A stretch of DNA of 64,000 bases from Christensenella tenuis (GTDB lineage Bacteria > Bacillota > Clostridia > Christensenellales > Christensenellaceae), in contig NZ_JACOON010000002.1 in assembly GCF_014287795.1 (NCBI RefSeq), positions 186,001-250,000 on the forward strand. The letters are read 5' to 3'. Positions 42,700 to 52,034 of this stretch are shown here, one piece after another. Below the pieces are notes generated by a model, which did not search any database, was not told where the DNA came from, and saw nothing but the letters and a program-made list of their open reading frames with translations. Position 1 is the stretch's first letter. Each line of letters begins with the position of its first letter. A program made the translations under genes and the position numbers.

Positions 42700-44163
42700 C
42701 TATTTCCTGTTTTCGGATGCAGCCGGGGATGCCTGTGGCTGCTGCTTCTTATCCTGAAAAAGACGCACTATTGTCAACAATACGCTTACGCAAAGGATAA
42801 TAACGCCAATTCCATAGACGGTTTGCATGCCGTATACAAATACATCGGGCCTCCCGGAAATGAAGCCCTTAACCTGATAGCCAACCTTGGAACTCATCAA
42901 CGAATATAGTAATGTAGTCAAAAGGGAAATACCGGTTACGCTGCCGAAATTGCGGGTAAAGGCGTTGATGCTGCCGGTGATGCCAAGCTTTCCCGCAGGC
43001 GCGGTAGACATAATAAGCGAAGTATTCGGGGCGGAAAAAACGCCTGCTCCAAAACCTACGACGCACAGGAACAGAATCAGCTTTGCCACCGGCTCGGTTG
43101 CCGTCATGGTAGAAAGCAGGAAAAGCCCTATCGTCATGACGGCAAGCCCGACAAGCGTAACCTTTGCCGCGCCTACCTTATCGGAAATATAACCGGAAAG
43201 CGGGGACATGATGCCCATCACAATGGGAAAGCTCATCATAATAAGACCGGTTTGGCCGGGATCGATCTTCAGCACGTCCTCGATATAAAACGGCTGGATA
43301 ATGCTGATGCCGCTCATGGCGAAAAACTGGATGAGCACGCAGATGATACTGATCGTGAAAAGGGAATTTTTGAACAGGGAGAGCTCCACAATAGGCTGTG
43401 CGCTCTTTTTTTCGAAAAGGACAAAAAGTGCAAACAAAACGGTACAGCCAATGAACGCCAATATAATGTAATATTTGTCATAGCCCGCGCTTTGTCCTGT
43501 CAAAAGCGCGTAAAAGAAAAGGACTACCGCCGCGGCAAGCGTGGCGGCGCCGCGGTAGTCCACTTTTTGTTTGGTTTTCATACCGCGCGGCAAAAGCTTT
43601 AACGCAAGCAGGAAACCCACGATCCCCACGGGTACGTTAATCAGGAAAATATAATTCCAACTGAGATAGGAAACGATCAGCCCGCCGATAGGCGGCCCGA
43701 GCATTGTACCGAGCGCTACAGAAATACCGGAAATGCCGAGCGCGCGCCCGCGTTCGCCGGCAGGGAAAACTTCAGTGATGATTCCCTGGTTGTTGGCCAT
43801 AGCTGCCGCACCGCCGATTCCTTCGATTGCCCGGGCAATAATCAGCGTATTGAGGTCGTGAGACAGTCCCGCCATCAGTGAACCGGCTGTAAATACTACC
43901 GTACCAAACATAAACAGGCGGCCTTTGCCCTTGATATCCCCAAGACGGCCAAAAAGCAGGATAGAGGCGACTACGGCAATCAAGTATACGATTACTACGA
44001 GCTGAATCGATTCCATGTCCGTTTTCAGGTCCTTTACCATGACGGGCAGCGCCACGTTTACAATCGTGCCGTCGAGTGTTGCCATAAAGGGCATAAAAAT
44101 AAGAACGGCAAGAATCGACCATTTATGTTTTGCATAATATTCCGGCGAGGTACGGTTCGGCAT
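42700..44163 (-). CDS. DHA2-family drug/proton antiporter (EmrB/QacA type)
   Basis: 487 residues with about 14 hydrophobic helices. Family motifs: LDGTIVNVALPVM in helix 1 (motif D1), LFGRLGDIKGKGR (motif A), and GRALGISGISVALGTMLGPPIGGLI (motif C). Such proteins export toxic cations, dyes or other drugs from the cytosol using the proton gradient. The real substrate is unknown. AGGAAGATCAGACA precedes the ATG. The gene is isolated, with no regulator beside it. Confidence 0.92.
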   Translation of the reverse strand: MPNRTSPEYYAKHKWSILAVLIFMPFMATLDGTIVNVALPVMVKDLKTDMESIQLVVIVYLIAVVASILLFGRLGDIKGKGRLFMFGTVVFTAGSLMAGLSHDLNTLIIARAIEGIGGAAAMANNQGIITEVFPAGERGRALGISGISVALGTMLGPPIGGLIVSYLSWNYIFLINVPVGIVGFLLALKLLPRGMKTKQKVDYRGAATLAAAVVLFFYALLTGQSAGYDKYYIILAFIGCTVLFALFVLFEKKSAQPIVELSLFKNSLFTISIICVLIQFFAMSGISIIQPFYIEDVLKIDPGQTGLIMMSFPIVMGIMSPLSGYISDKVGAAKVTLVGLAVMTIGLFLLSTMTATEPVAKLILFLCVVGFGAGVFSAPNTSLIMSTAPAGKLGITGSINAFTRNFGSVTGISLLTTLLYSLMSSKVGYQVKGFISGRPDVFVYGMQTVYGIGVIILCVSVLLTIVRLFQDKKQQPQASPAASENRK

Positions 44164-44239
44164 TGTCTGATCTTCCTTTTTTCATTAGAATACTAACTAT
44201 ATACCCCATGGAAAAAGGAATAATCTAAAAATTGCCCGG

Positions 44240-44974
44240 TCAGGCATTTGGGACAAGATGAATAAGCAGCACTTCGCTTGGCGCAAACAGGCGGAAAGGA
44301 ATGACAGAAACCCCAAGCCCCATGCTGATAATCATTTTGACGGCGCCGCTTGTGTAAAGTCCGTCCGAATACTTGGGAAAAAGCGTATGGCTCCCCGGGG
44401 AGACGAGGGCCTTACCGCCCGGAAAACGGATTTGCCCGCCATGCGTATGTCCGCACAGGACAAGATCGGCGCCCGTCCTGTCATACCCGCCGCGAAAGGG
44501 CAGCGGATCATGTGCCAATAATAAATTAAAGCGGCCGTCCTGCGGGAACCGCAGGCGGTCTGCGGCGCCTGCATCGATAGTCGGGTCGTCCACCCCGCCA
44601 ATATAAAGCACCGTATCGCCTACGGCGCATGGAACATAGTTTCCGTCCAGTACGGTTACGCCGTTTTCCATAAAAATTGCCTTGGTGTAGTCCGTCCACA
44701 CACGCTCATGGTTTCCTGTTACAAAAAAAGACGAAAACATTCCAGCCCACACGGCGACGTTTTCGATATATGCCCGGTTGGGATGCTTGGTATGGGAATG
44801 ATAGATCATGTCCCCGGTAATTGCCACAAGATCGGGCCGGAGACCCTCCACCGTCTCAAATAAAATCCGGTTGTCCCTGCCAAAGGATTTTTCGTGCAGG
44901 TCGGAAACCTGGGCAATCCGCACAGGGGTCTCGATCTTTTCGCTTTTTACGGTATATTCGGTCACGCGGAACAT
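44240..44974 (-). CDS. Metallophosphoesterase without membrane anchor (second of tandem pair)
   Basis: 244 residues. Metal-site motifs are SDLHEKSFG, TGDMIY, GNHERVW and GHTHGG, the standard calcineurin-like set of the YaeI/YkuE-like group. It closely resembles the next-door protein at 45120-45950 but lacks the N-terminal membrane helix, since the start after GAGGGAAAAGCCA begins at MFRVTEY. Family members hydrolyse UDP-diacylglucosamine-like lipids or other phosphodiesters; the substrate here is unknown. The pair clearly arose by tandem duplication with loss or gain of the anchor. Confidence 0.9.
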   Translation of the reverse strand: MFRVTEYTVKSEKIETPVRIAQVSDLHEKSFGRDNRILFETVEGLRPDLVAITGDMIYHSHTKHPNRAYIENVAVWAGMFSSFFVTGNHERVWTDYTKAIFMENGVTVLDGNYVPCAVGDTVLYIGGVDDPTIDAGAADRLRFPQDGRFNLLLAHDPLPFRGGYDRTGADLVLCGHTHGGQIRFPGGKALVSPGSHTLFPKYSDGLYTSGAVKMIISMGLGVSVIPFRLFAPSEVLLIHLVPNA

Positions 44975-45024
44975 TGGCTTTTCCCTCATCTGTTTCAATT
45001 AAACGACTGTTCTACCGCTCCGAT

Positions 45025-45102
45025 GGACAAACATTAATTAGGATGCGATATACTACGTTTGGACAAACATTTTGAAGATATTCGTCATTGATATGTTTGT
45101 CC
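45025..45102. repeat. Three copies of GGACAAACAT between the duplicated phosphoesterase genes
   Basis: GGACAAACAT occurs at 45025-45034 and 45061-45070, and its exact inverse at 45093-45102. The last two can pair into a hairpin just after the upstream gene's stop codon. They may be a weak terminator, a regulator site, or traces of the duplication event. Confidence 0.6.
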
Positions 45103-45119
45103 GTCTCCGTAATATCATA

Positions 45120-45950
45120 CTACGATCCGGCCGTTGCAGGCAACAAGCGGGTAACTGTGATTTCCGGCTGCGCGAAAAGACGGAAGGGAATCACCGAGGA
45201 ACCCAGCCCCATACTGATAATCATTGTGGAGTTATCCCGGGTATAAAGCCCGTCCGAATACTCCGGGAAAAGGCCGCCGTCCGCATAAAAGATGGCTTTC
45301 GTCCATGGAAGACGGATTTGCCCGCCGTGCGTATGGCCGGTGAGCACAAGGTCCGCCCCCGCCCGGGCATATTCCTCAAATGCCCCCGGACGGTGCGCAA
45401 GCAGGAGACGGAATTGTTCTCCGCCGCCGAAATCAATTTTGGCAAGGCTATCCGGGTCGATATCCGGGTCGTCAATCCCGCTGATGGAAAGCGTCGTATT
45501 CCGGACAGAAAGAGAGGTTGCCGTTCCCTCGAGGACTGTAACGCCCTGCCTCGAAAACGCTTCTTTCACCGCCTGTGGATGATACCGGTCATGATTCCCC
45601 GTCACAAAAAAAGTCGGTGCGATTTCAACGCAGTTTTTTGCAAGGTTTTCCATGTAAGCAAGGTTTGGGGAATCGGTATAGGAGTTATAGATGATATCGC
45701 CCGTTATGGCAATCAAATCCGGCTTTAGGCTGCGTACTGCTGCAAACAGGCTGGCGTTGTCCGGGCCAAAGGATTTTTCATGAAGGTCAGAAAGCTGGAC
45801 GATCGTCACCGGGTCCGAGATTTTTTTGCTTTGGACCTCAAATTCCGCAATGTTCAGCACCTCATTTTGACCGAGGATGAATACCCAAATATTGACCGCG
45901 AAGAAGGCGGCGAACAGGAAAAAGAGGATTCTTCCGCCGTGTTTTTTCAT
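45120..45950 (-). CDS. Membrane-anchored metallophosphoesterase (first of tandem pair)
   Basis: 276 residues: an N-terminal membrane helix (about 8-27) and a calcineurin-like domain with SDLHEKSFG, TGDIIY, GNHDRYH and GHTHGGQIRLP. The sequence is about half identical to the following gene's product. The anchored form faces outside or lies on the membrane surface, so the pair may act on the same lipid-linked substrate in two places. AAAGGAGACGTCT precedes the ATG. Confidence 0.92.
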   Translation of the reverse strand: MKKHGGRILFFLFAAFFAVNIWVFILGQNEVLNIAEFEVQSKKISDPVTIVQLSDLHEKSFGPDNASLFAAVRSLKPDLIAITGDIIYNSYTDSPNLAYMENLAKNCVEIAPTFFVTGNHDRYHPQAVKEAFSRQGVTVLEGTATSLSVRNTTLSISGIDDPDIDPDSLAKIDFGGGEQFRLLLAHRPGAFEEYARAGADLVLTGHTHGGQIRLPWTKAIFYADGGLFPEYSDGLYTRDNSTMIISMGLGSSVIPFRLFAQPEITVTRLLPATAGS

Positions 45951-46031
45951 AGACGTCTCCTTTTTTTATATTATATATTCAACGCGTGGGAGAAAGTGTA
46001 AAGAAACTATGAATTTTCTTCCGAAAAAGTG

Positions 46032-46059
46032 TTGCTTTTTGGAAAGCGTGTGATATAAT
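46032..46059 (+). promoter_or_regulatory. rpmE promoter
   Basis: TTGCTT, 16 bases, TATAAT (46054-46059). The start site would leave a short leader before AAAGAGGTG. Confidence 0.7.
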
Positions 46060-46096
46060 AAATAATGCTACTTTGTGGAAAAAGAGGTGAAACGCA

Positions 46097-46297
46097 ATGA
46101 AAGAAGGAATTCATCCGAAGTATGGCGAATGCACAGTGACGTGCGCCTGCGGCGAAACTTTTAAAACGGGCTCTGTAAAGTCTGAGATGAAGGTGGATAT
46201 CTGCTCGAAATGCCATCCGTTCTTCACGGGAAGACAGAAGCTTGTGGATACAGGCGGTCGTGTGGATAGATTTAAGAAGAGATACGGCATGAAATAA
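46097..46297 (+). CDS. rpmE: Ribosomal protein bL31, zinc-binding form
   Basis: 66 residues, the usual length. The zinc ligands Cys16, Cys18, Cys36 and Cys39 (CAC, then CSKC) are all present, so this is the C+ form. HPFFTGRQK and the C-terminal RVDRFKKRYG are diagnostic. It is a large-subunit protein; the non-zinc form that replaces it in zinc starvation is not in the window. AAAGAGGTGAAACGCA precedes the ATG. A terminator follows, so it is separately transcribed from yqhQ-prmC-prfA. Confidence 0.97.
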   Translation: MKEGIHPKYGECTVTCACGETFKTGSVKSEMKVDICSKCHPFFTGRQKLVDTGGRVDRFKKRYGMK

Positions 46298-46329
46298 TGC
46301 CTGTCTTGTTAATGTGTATGAAAAGACTG

Positions 46330-46372
46330 CAGACCGTTCTTCCATAAGAGGTACGGTCTGTTTTTCTTTTTC
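46330..46372 (+). terminator. rpmE terminator
   Basis: CAGACCGT pairs with ACGGTCTG around a 15-base loop. TTTTTCTTTTTC follows. Confidence 0.88.
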
Positions 46373-46474
46373 TGGCAGCTTGCCAAAAGCTGGCTATAGT
46401 TTTTTGGCATTCATTGCATATACAAGCGGTTTATCAGCGGACCGGTAAGCCTGGCCGCTGTAGAAAGGAATCGA

Positions 46475-47503
46475 ATGAAACGTACTAGTATTGGCGGTCA
46501 AGGCGTTCTTGAAGGCGTCATGATGCGTTCGCCGGAAACGACAGCGATCGCGGTCCGGAGGGAGTGCGGCGAGATTGTGACGCAAAAGGAAGGGACAAAG
46601 TCTCTTTCTGCACGCTATAAAATTCTTGGCGTTCCGGTCATCCGCGGCGTGGTAAATTTTGTGGAGATGCTTGTTTCAGGCGTCAAAACGATTACAGACG
46701 CTGCAAAGATGTATGATCCGGAGGACGAAGAACTCGAGCCTTCCAAAACGGAAAAGGCAATCGCGGAAAAAACGGGTAAGAACCCTATGGACGTGGCGAT
46801 CTTCTTTGCCGTGCTCATTGCCATTGTGATAGCAGTGGGAGTATTCTTCATTCTGCCGAACCTAATCACCGGATGGATTACGCCCTATGTGGATTCCTCG
46901 TTCGGAAAAAACCTGATCGACGGCATTATCCGCGTGGCGATGTTCCTGATTTATTTGTTCGCTATATCAAATATGAAGGATATCAAACGCCTGTTCGGCT
47001 ACCATGGCGCGGAACATAAGGTTATCAATTGTTTCGAGCACGATATGCCTATGGATGTAGAGCATGCGCGGCAGAATACGCGCCTGCACCCGCGCTGCGG
47101 GACGAGCTTCCTGCTGATTGTGATGATTATCTCTATCCTGCTGTTTACATTGCTTGGGTGGAGTGACAATTGGCTCATCCGTATTGGCCTGCGCCTTGCG
47201 ATGCTGCCTGTTGTGGCGGGAGTTTCCTATGAAATATTGAAACTTGTGGCTAAATACGACAATAAATTCACGATGGCGCTCAGGAAACCCGGTATGGCGT
47301 TGCAGTACCTTACAACGCGCGAGCCGGATGACGGCATGATTGAAGTTGCCCTCGTCTCTTTCCTTGCGGCGGAAGGAAAAATGACGGACGAAGAAATTGA
47401 TGCGCTCGCAGAAAAGTATGGGCACAAGATCGACGGATCCCCAGTGGAAAAAGGGGAGTGTGCGGCAGATGTAAAGGAAGCGGTCATGGAGGCCAATGAG
47501 TAA
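46475..47503 (+). CDS. yqhQ: DUF1385 membrane protein (YqhQ)
   Basis: 342 residues. It starts with the diagnostic IGGQGVLEGVMMRSP, has four or so hydrophobic segments from about residue 108, and includes YHGAEHKVINCFEHD and LHPRCGTSFLLIVM, where His and Cys residues suggest a metal site. The C-terminal tail is acidic. The biochemical role is not established. Its place between rpmE and prmC-prfA is common in Bacillota. The last bases overlap the prmC start, so translation is coupled. Confidence 0.93.
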   Translation: MKRTSIGGQGVLEGVMMRSPETTAIAVRRECGEIVTQKEGTKSLSARYKILGVPVIRGVVNFVEMLVSGVKTITDAAKMYDPEDEELEPSKTEKAIAEKTGKNPMDVAIFFAVLIAIVIAVGVFFILPNLITGWITPYVDSSFGKNLIDGIIRVAMFLIYLFAISNMKDIKRLFGYHGAEHKVINCFEHDMPMDVEHARQNTRLHPRCGTSFLLIVMIISILLFTLLGWSDNWLIRIGLRLAMLPVVAGVSYEILKLVAKYDNKFTMALRKPGMALQYLTTREPDDGMIEVALVSFLAAEGKMTDEEIDALAEKYGHKIDGSPVEKGECAADVKEAVMEANE

Positions 47504-48338
47504 TTGGGGAGAGGTTTTTAGGCAAACCACTAAAACGCTTGCGGAAGCGGGATTTGCGGAAGCGGAAGCTGAGGCAAGGGTGATTACGGCGCATGTGTAC
47601 GGCGGGGATTTTTCCTCGCTGTGCCTGCGCTTTTTCGATGTGTGCGGCAAAGAAGCGGAGGTAAAACGGCTTTTAAAGGACCGCCTTGCAGGAAAGCCGC
47701 TCGCGTATGTGCTGTGCGAAAAGTATTTTTACGGGCGGCCGTTTTATGTTGACGAACACGTACTGGTTCCGCGATATGATACGGAAAGCGTGGCGGAGCG
47801 GGCGCTTCTTCTGGCCCGGGAAAACGGCTATCAAACCGTGCTCGATTTATGCTGCGGAAGCGGCGTGCTCGGGGTGACGCTCGGCGCAGAAGGAAATTTC
47901 AGCAGGATTTGTTTTGCAGATATCTCTGGGGAGGCGCTCGCAGTTGCACGGCGGAATGCAGAACATTTGATTCCGAAGCAGGAAATCCGCTTTGTACAGG
48001 GGGATTTCCTTGAAAATATCTGTGGACACTACGATCTGGTGGTATGTAATCCGCCGTACATCAGCGCTGCGGACTATGCCGGGCTCGAGCCGCAGGTAAG
48101 GGACTACGAACCGCAAACGGCGCTCCTTGCGGGCCATGACGGCTATGCCTTCTACGAAAGGGCGGCAAAGGAAATTCCCACAGTTTTGAATGCGGGCGGA
48201 GCACTCGTTCTTGAGGTTGGAGATACGCAGGCAGGGCGTGTGCGATCCTTGCTAAATGAAGGCGGATTTGTTAAAATCAGTTGTGGCTGTGATTTGGGCG
48301 GGAGGCCCCGCTGGGTATCGGGCTTTATGCGCGTATAG
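47496..48338 (+). CDS. prmC: Peptide chain release factor N5-glutamine methyltransferase
   Basis: 280 residues. The helical N-terminal domain is followed by a Rossmann methyltransferase domain with LDLCCGSGVLG (117-127) for S-adenosylmethionine and the substrate motif NPPY at 185-188. PrmC methylates the Gln of the GGQ motif in release factors 1 and 2; its substrate RF1 is encoded next in the operon. The start overlaps the end of yqhQ by eight bases. The typical adenine-binding Asp is in FADIS. Confidence 0.95.
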   Translation: MSNWGEVFRQTTKTLAEAGFAEAEAEARVITAHVYGGDFSSLCLRFFDVCGKEAEVKRLLKDRLAGKPLAYVLCEKYFYGRPFYVDEHVLVPRYDTESVAERALLLARENGYQTVLDLCCGSGVLGVTLGAEGNFSRICFADISGEALAVARRNAEHLIPKQEIRFVQGDFLENICGHYDLVVCNPPYISAADYAGLEPQVRDYEPQTALLAGHDGYAFYERAAKEIPTVLNAGGALVLEVGDTQAGRVRSLLNEGGFVKISCGCDLGGRPRWVSGFMRV

Positions 48339-48448
48339 CCGGGCTTTGGCGGCATGCCTTCTTGTAGAAGGAGAAGCGGAATGAACCCCGCAGCGTCCGT
48401 TTCGGGCTCTATCCTGAAAAAATCAGGCCAGAAGATGAGGAGACATTT

Positions 48449-49513
48449 ATGCTGGATAAACTGAAAACGATCAAAGATAGATACGATGCATTGTCAAAGG
48501 AGCTTTCCGACCCGGAAGTCACCCGGAACCAGGAAAAATTTCGTACGCTTGCACAGGAACAGTCCTCGCTGACGGAAATTGTAGAGGCATACGATCAATA
48601 TGCGACGGTCCTCGACCATATCGCGCAAAACAGGGAACTGATCGAAACGGAAAATGACGCGGAACTCATTGCACTGGCAAAAGAAGAACTTGCCCCGCTG
48701 GAAAAAGAACGGGAAGAGCTTGAAGATGCACTCAAAGTTTTGCTGATCCCCAAAGACAAAAACGATGAAAAGAATGTAATCCTTGAAATCCGCGCGGGCA
48801 CCGGCGGCGATGAAGCCGCTCTTTTTGGCGGGGATCTTTTGCGGATGTACCTGCGTTACGCGGAACGCCGCGGATATACGGTCGAGACCATGTCTTCGAA
48901 TACGACGGAACTGGGCGGAGTCAAGGAAATGGTGGTTTCGATCGCCGGCAAGGGCGCGTATGCGCGGCTGAAATACGAAAGCGGCGTGCACCGCGTGCAG
49001 CGTGTACCGGACACGGAGTCATCCGGGCGGATCCACACCTCTGCGGCAACGGTAGCGGTGCTGCCCGAGGCGGAAGAGGTGGAAGTGAATATCGACCCGA
49101 ACGATCTGCGCGTAGATGTATTCCGCAGCGGCGGACACGGCGGCCAAAGCGTCAATACAACGGACAGTGCCGTACGCATCACACATCTTCCCTCGGGTCT
49201 GGTAGTGACCTGCCAAGACGAAAAATCGCAAATTAAAAATAAGGCGAAAGCGATGAAGGTGCTTGCTTCGCGGTTATATGATTTGTATAAAGACGCGGCA
49301 GATAGTGAACTGTCGGAAAACCGCAGGAATCAAATCGGCTCGGGAGACCGCAGCGAACGCATCCGCACCTATAATTTTCCACAAGGGCGGGTGACGGACC
49401 ACCGCATTGGGCTTACGCTTTACAAGCTGGAGGCTTTTCTCGATGGGGACATGGATGAAATGATCGACGCGTTGACCCTCGACGAACGGCAGAAAAAGCT
49501 GCAGGAGCAATAA
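48449..49513 (+). CDS. prfA: Peptide chain release factor 1
   Basis: 354 residues. It carries the tripeptide anticodon region PDT (187-189) inside RVPDTESSGRIHTS, which is the RF1-type recognition motif, and GGQ at 231-233, which triggers peptide release and is methylated by PrmC. It reads UAA and UAG stops. AGATGAGGAGACATTT precedes the ATG, 110 bases after prmC. Nothing is unusual. Confidence 0.97.
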   Translation: MLDKLKTIKDRYDALSKELSDPEVTRNQEKFRTLAQEQSSLTEIVEAYDQYATVLDHIAQNRELIETENDAELIALAKEELAPLEKEREELEDALKVLLIPKDKNDEKNVILEIRAGTGGDEAALFGGDLLRMYLRYAERRGYTVETMSSNTTELGGVKEMVVSIAGKGAYARLKYESGVHRVQRVPDTESSGRIHTSAATVAVLPEAEEVEVNIDPNDLRVDVFRSGGHGGQSVNTTDSAVRITHLPSGLVVTCQDEKSQIKNKAKAMKVLASRLYDLYKDAADSELSENRRNQIGSGDRSERIRTYNFPQGRVTDHRIGLTLYKLEAFLDGDMDEMIDALTLDERQKKLQEQ

Positions 49514-49603
49514 ACAGCCCCTGGATGCTTTGGCAGCGCCGGGGGCATCGTTTCCGGCAGGCGAACCGGAACCCGGTGAAGCACAAAAAGGGGGAGCGAA
49601 TAA

Positions 49604-50365
49604 ATGAATCCGGTTTTATATGCAACGCTTATCGGCGCGGCAGTTGGTGCGCTTGGCACAGGCATCGGCGCAATTGCCGTCTTTTTTATCAAGATTAGGG
49701 GAAAGTGCCTTTCCGCCGTGCTGATGGGCCTTTCCGCAGGGATTATGCTTTCCGTGGTGCTTTTTGATATGCTGCCCGAATCGGTCGGGAGTGCCGGTTG
49801 GCTCCTTGCGGTCGTATGGTTTGCCGTTGGCGCGGCCGCACTGTTCCTGATCAATAAATTGATGCCGCACCACGATGTTTCCACTTCGAAAGATTCTGAA
49901 TTGATCCGGAACCTGAAGCAGGACCGTTTGGTGAGGTCGGGGCTTTTGCTTGCCATGGGCATTGCGGTGCATAATCTGCCGGAAGGTCTTGCGCTCGGCA
50001 GCGGACTGGTGTCCGCAAGCAGTTTTGGTTTTGGGCTCGCGGTATTGCTGTTTGTACACAACATTCCCGAAGGTATGGGGCTGGCGGTACCCTTGAAGCT
50101 CGGAGGAGTGAGCTATGGCCGCATTTTTCTCGTAGCAGTGCTTGCGGCGCTCCCAATGGCTGGGGGCGGGGCAATCGGAGCGCTTGTGGGCAATATTTCC
50201 CCTGCGGTGCTTGGAGGAAGTGTTGCTTTCGGCGGGGGTGCGATGCTGTACCTGACATTCAGCGAATTGCTGCCACAGGCAGCCGGACTTTATAAGGGAT
50301 GGCCAACATGGGCCGGACTTGCGGCAGGCATTGCGCTTGGCGGAGTATTGGTGGCGTTTGTATGA
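49604..50365 (+). CDS. ZIP-family metal transporter
   Basis: 253 residues with about eight hydrophobic helices. The twin metal-channel motifs HNLPEG and HNIPEG lie in helices 4 and 5, the hallmark of ZIP proteins that carry zinc or another divalent metal into the cytosol. The loop before helix 4 is short and contains MPHHD, a possible metal sensor. AAAGGGGGAGCG precedes the ATG. The stop overlaps the tsaC start by ATGA, so it is co-translated with it. Confidence 0.92.
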   Translation: MNPVLYATLIGAAVGALGTGIGAIAVFFIKIRGKCLSAVLMGLSAGIMLSVVLFDMLPESVGSAGWLLAVVWFAVGAAALFLINKLMPHHDVSTSKDSELIRNLKQDRLVRSGLLLAMGIAVHNLPEGLALGSGLVSASSFGFGLAVLLFVHNIPEGMGLAVPLKLGGVSYGRIFLVAVLAALPMAGGGAIGALVGNISPAVLGGSVAFGGGAMLYLTFSELLPQAAGLYKGWPTWAGLAAGIALGGVLVAFV

Positions 50366-51417
50366 TAAAAACAAAGACGATATTTGCATGGAAAGACAAA
50401 GAAAGCGCGGTCAGCGAAGGCGCGGAACAGCTGCGAAACGGCGGGCTCGTCGTATTTCCCACAGAGACCGTATACGGCCTTGGAGCAAACGCGTTTGATG
50501 CAGAAGCGGTAAAGCATATTTTTGAGGCAAAAGGCAGGCCGCAGGACAATCCTCTGATCGTCCATATTGCCGCCATAGAACAAATCGGGGATATCGCGGC
50601 GGAAGTAAGTCCGGTCGCCCGCACACTGATGGAGGCGTTTTGGCCGGGACCGCTTTCCGTAATTATGAAAAAATCGGCCCGCATTCCAGATGAGGTAAGC
50701 GCGGGCCTTGAAACAGTCGCGGTGCGCATGCCTGGAAACGACCTCGCGCGGGAGCTCATTGCCCGGGCGGGCATACCTGTGGCTGCGCCAAGCGCGAATA
50801 CTTCAGGGAAGCCAAGCCCAACGCTTGCGCGGCACGCATATGAGGACCTGTGCGGAAAGGTTCCGTTGATTATTGACGGCGGGCCGTGCCGCGTGGGGGT
50901 GGAATCAACTGTGGTAGACGCAACGGGGAAAGTCCCCGTGATCCTTCGGCCGGGCGATATCACACCCGGAATGATCCGGGAAGCAGTTGGCGGAGTACGG
51001 GTACACGACGGCGTGATGAGCGAAATGAAAAAAGATGAAGTATGCGCGTCTCCCGGGATGAAATATAAGCATTATGCCCCGCAGGCAGGCGTTACCGTAT
51101 TCACAGGAGATAAAAAAGAGGTTGCGAAATGCATCAATTTTCGGTATCATATTGATAGTATGCAGGGCAAAAAAGCAGTCGTCCTGTGCCTTGACGAGTG
51201 CGCCGGGCTTTATGCGGAGTGCAGCATTCTGCCGCTTGGGAAAAATGCAGGAGATGCAGAAGCAGCATTGTTCCGCGTTTTGCGTGAAATTGATGAGCAA
51301 GGGTTTGATGCGGCGTATTTTCATGCACAGGAAGAAAAAATGGGCCTTGCGGTCATGAATAGAATGATAAGGGCGGCGGGACACCACATTGTGGCCGCCG
51401 GGGAGGAAAAAGAATAA
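50362..51417 (+). CDS. L-threonylcarbamoyladenylate synthase, Sua5 type
   Basis: 351 residues. The YrdC domain (1-200) shows VVFPTETVYGLGANAF, RPQDNPLIVHI and SANTSGKPSPT; the C-terminal Sua5 domain (about 230-345) makes the long two-domain form (TsaC2). It makes threonylcarbamoyl-AMP from threonine, bicarbonate and ATP for the t6A modification of ANN-decoding tRNAs. It starts inside the ZIP stop (ATGA overlap). The downstream ywlE gene follows after five bases; this pairing is common in Bacillota. Confidence 0.95.
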   Translation: MIKTKTIFAWKDKESAVSEGAEQLRNGGLVVFPTETVYGLGANAFDAEAVKHIFEAKGRPQDNPLIVHIAAIEQIGDIAAEVSPVARTLMEAFWPGPLSVIMKKSARIPDEVSAGLETVAVRMPGNDLARELIARAGIPVAAPSANTSGKPSPTLARHAYEDLCGKVPLIIDGGPCRVGVESTVVDATGKVPVILRPGDITPGMIREAVGGVRVHDGVMSEMKKDEVCASPGMKYKHYAPQAGVTVFTGDKKEVAKCINFRYHIDSMQGKKAVVLCLDECAGLYAECSILPLGKNAGDAEAALFRVLREIDEQGFDAAYFHAQEEKMGLAVMNRMIRAAGHHIVAAGEEKE

Positions 51418-51421
51418 AGAT

Positions 51422-51916
51422 ATGAACGTATTGTTTGTTTGCACAGGCAACACATGCAGAAGTCCTATGGCGGAAACGCTGATGGACGATGCGGTGGACC
51501 GAAGTAGAATCCTTCACGGTGAAGTGAAGATTAAATCGGCAGGGACGTTTGCCTGCGAGGACGCCGATCCAACGGAAGAAGCGGTGCGCACGATGGAGGA
51601 AATGGGCCTCGAGCTCGAAGGCCACGGCGCAGAGCAATTTACAGCGGAACTTGCGGAGTGGGCCGACATCATCCTTGCAATGGGCAAAGAGCAGCTCGAA
51701 CATATGGAGGTGCTCGCGCCTGAAGAAACAGGCAAGATGCATACGCTGCTCGGGTATGCGCAGGGCGTTATGGGTGAGCCTGCAACAAATTCTTACGACA
51801 TTATGGACCCCTTTGACGAGGGTATGGAAGAATACCGCGAGTGTGCGAAGCAGCTCGCGCAGGCGGTGGATCTGCTTGTAAAACGGCTGGAACATGAATA
51901 TGAAGACAAGGCTTGA
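51422..51916 (+). CDS. ywlE: Low-molecular-weight phosphatase, probably protein-arginine phosphatase
   Basis: 164 residues. The P-loop is CTGNTCRSP (Cys7-x5-Arg13). Thr at the fifth position, where tyrosine phosphatases have Ile, is the known determinant of arginine-phosphate specificity in Bacillus YwlE. The general-acid Asp is in MDPFDEG near residue 123. YwlE removes phosphate from arginine residues set by McsB, controlling proteolysis. No mcsB is in the window. The start is the ATG with GGAGG 15 bases upstream, just after the tsaC stop. A terminator overlaps the stop codon. Confidence 0.9.
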   Translation: MNVLFVCTGNTCRSPMAETLMDDAVDRSRILHGEVKIKSAGTFACEDADPTEEAVRTMEEMGLELEGHGAEQFTAELAEWADIILAMGKEQLEHMEVLAPEETGKMHTLLGYAQGVMGEPATNSYDIMDPFDEGMEEYRECAKQLAQAVDLLVKRLEHEYEDKA

Positions 51917-51934
51917 TGCCTTGTCTTTTTTTTG
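51903..51934 (+). terminator. ywlE terminator
   Basis: AAGACAAGGC pairs with GCCTTGTCTT around a 5-base loop that contains the ywlE stop codon. Eight or so T follow. Confidence 0.92.
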
Positions 51935-51963
51935 TGGAAAACGCGGGGAAAATATTGTATAAT
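51935..51963 (+). promoter_or_regulatory. rpiB promoter
   Basis: TGGAAA, 17 bases, TATAAT (51958-51963). The -35 match is moderate. Confidence 0.55.
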
Positions 51964-52034
51964 AAAAAAGTCATTTATAGATATAGAGACTGCGTCTTCC
52001 GTTCCGGACAGCGTATATTAAGGAGTGTGGGAGT

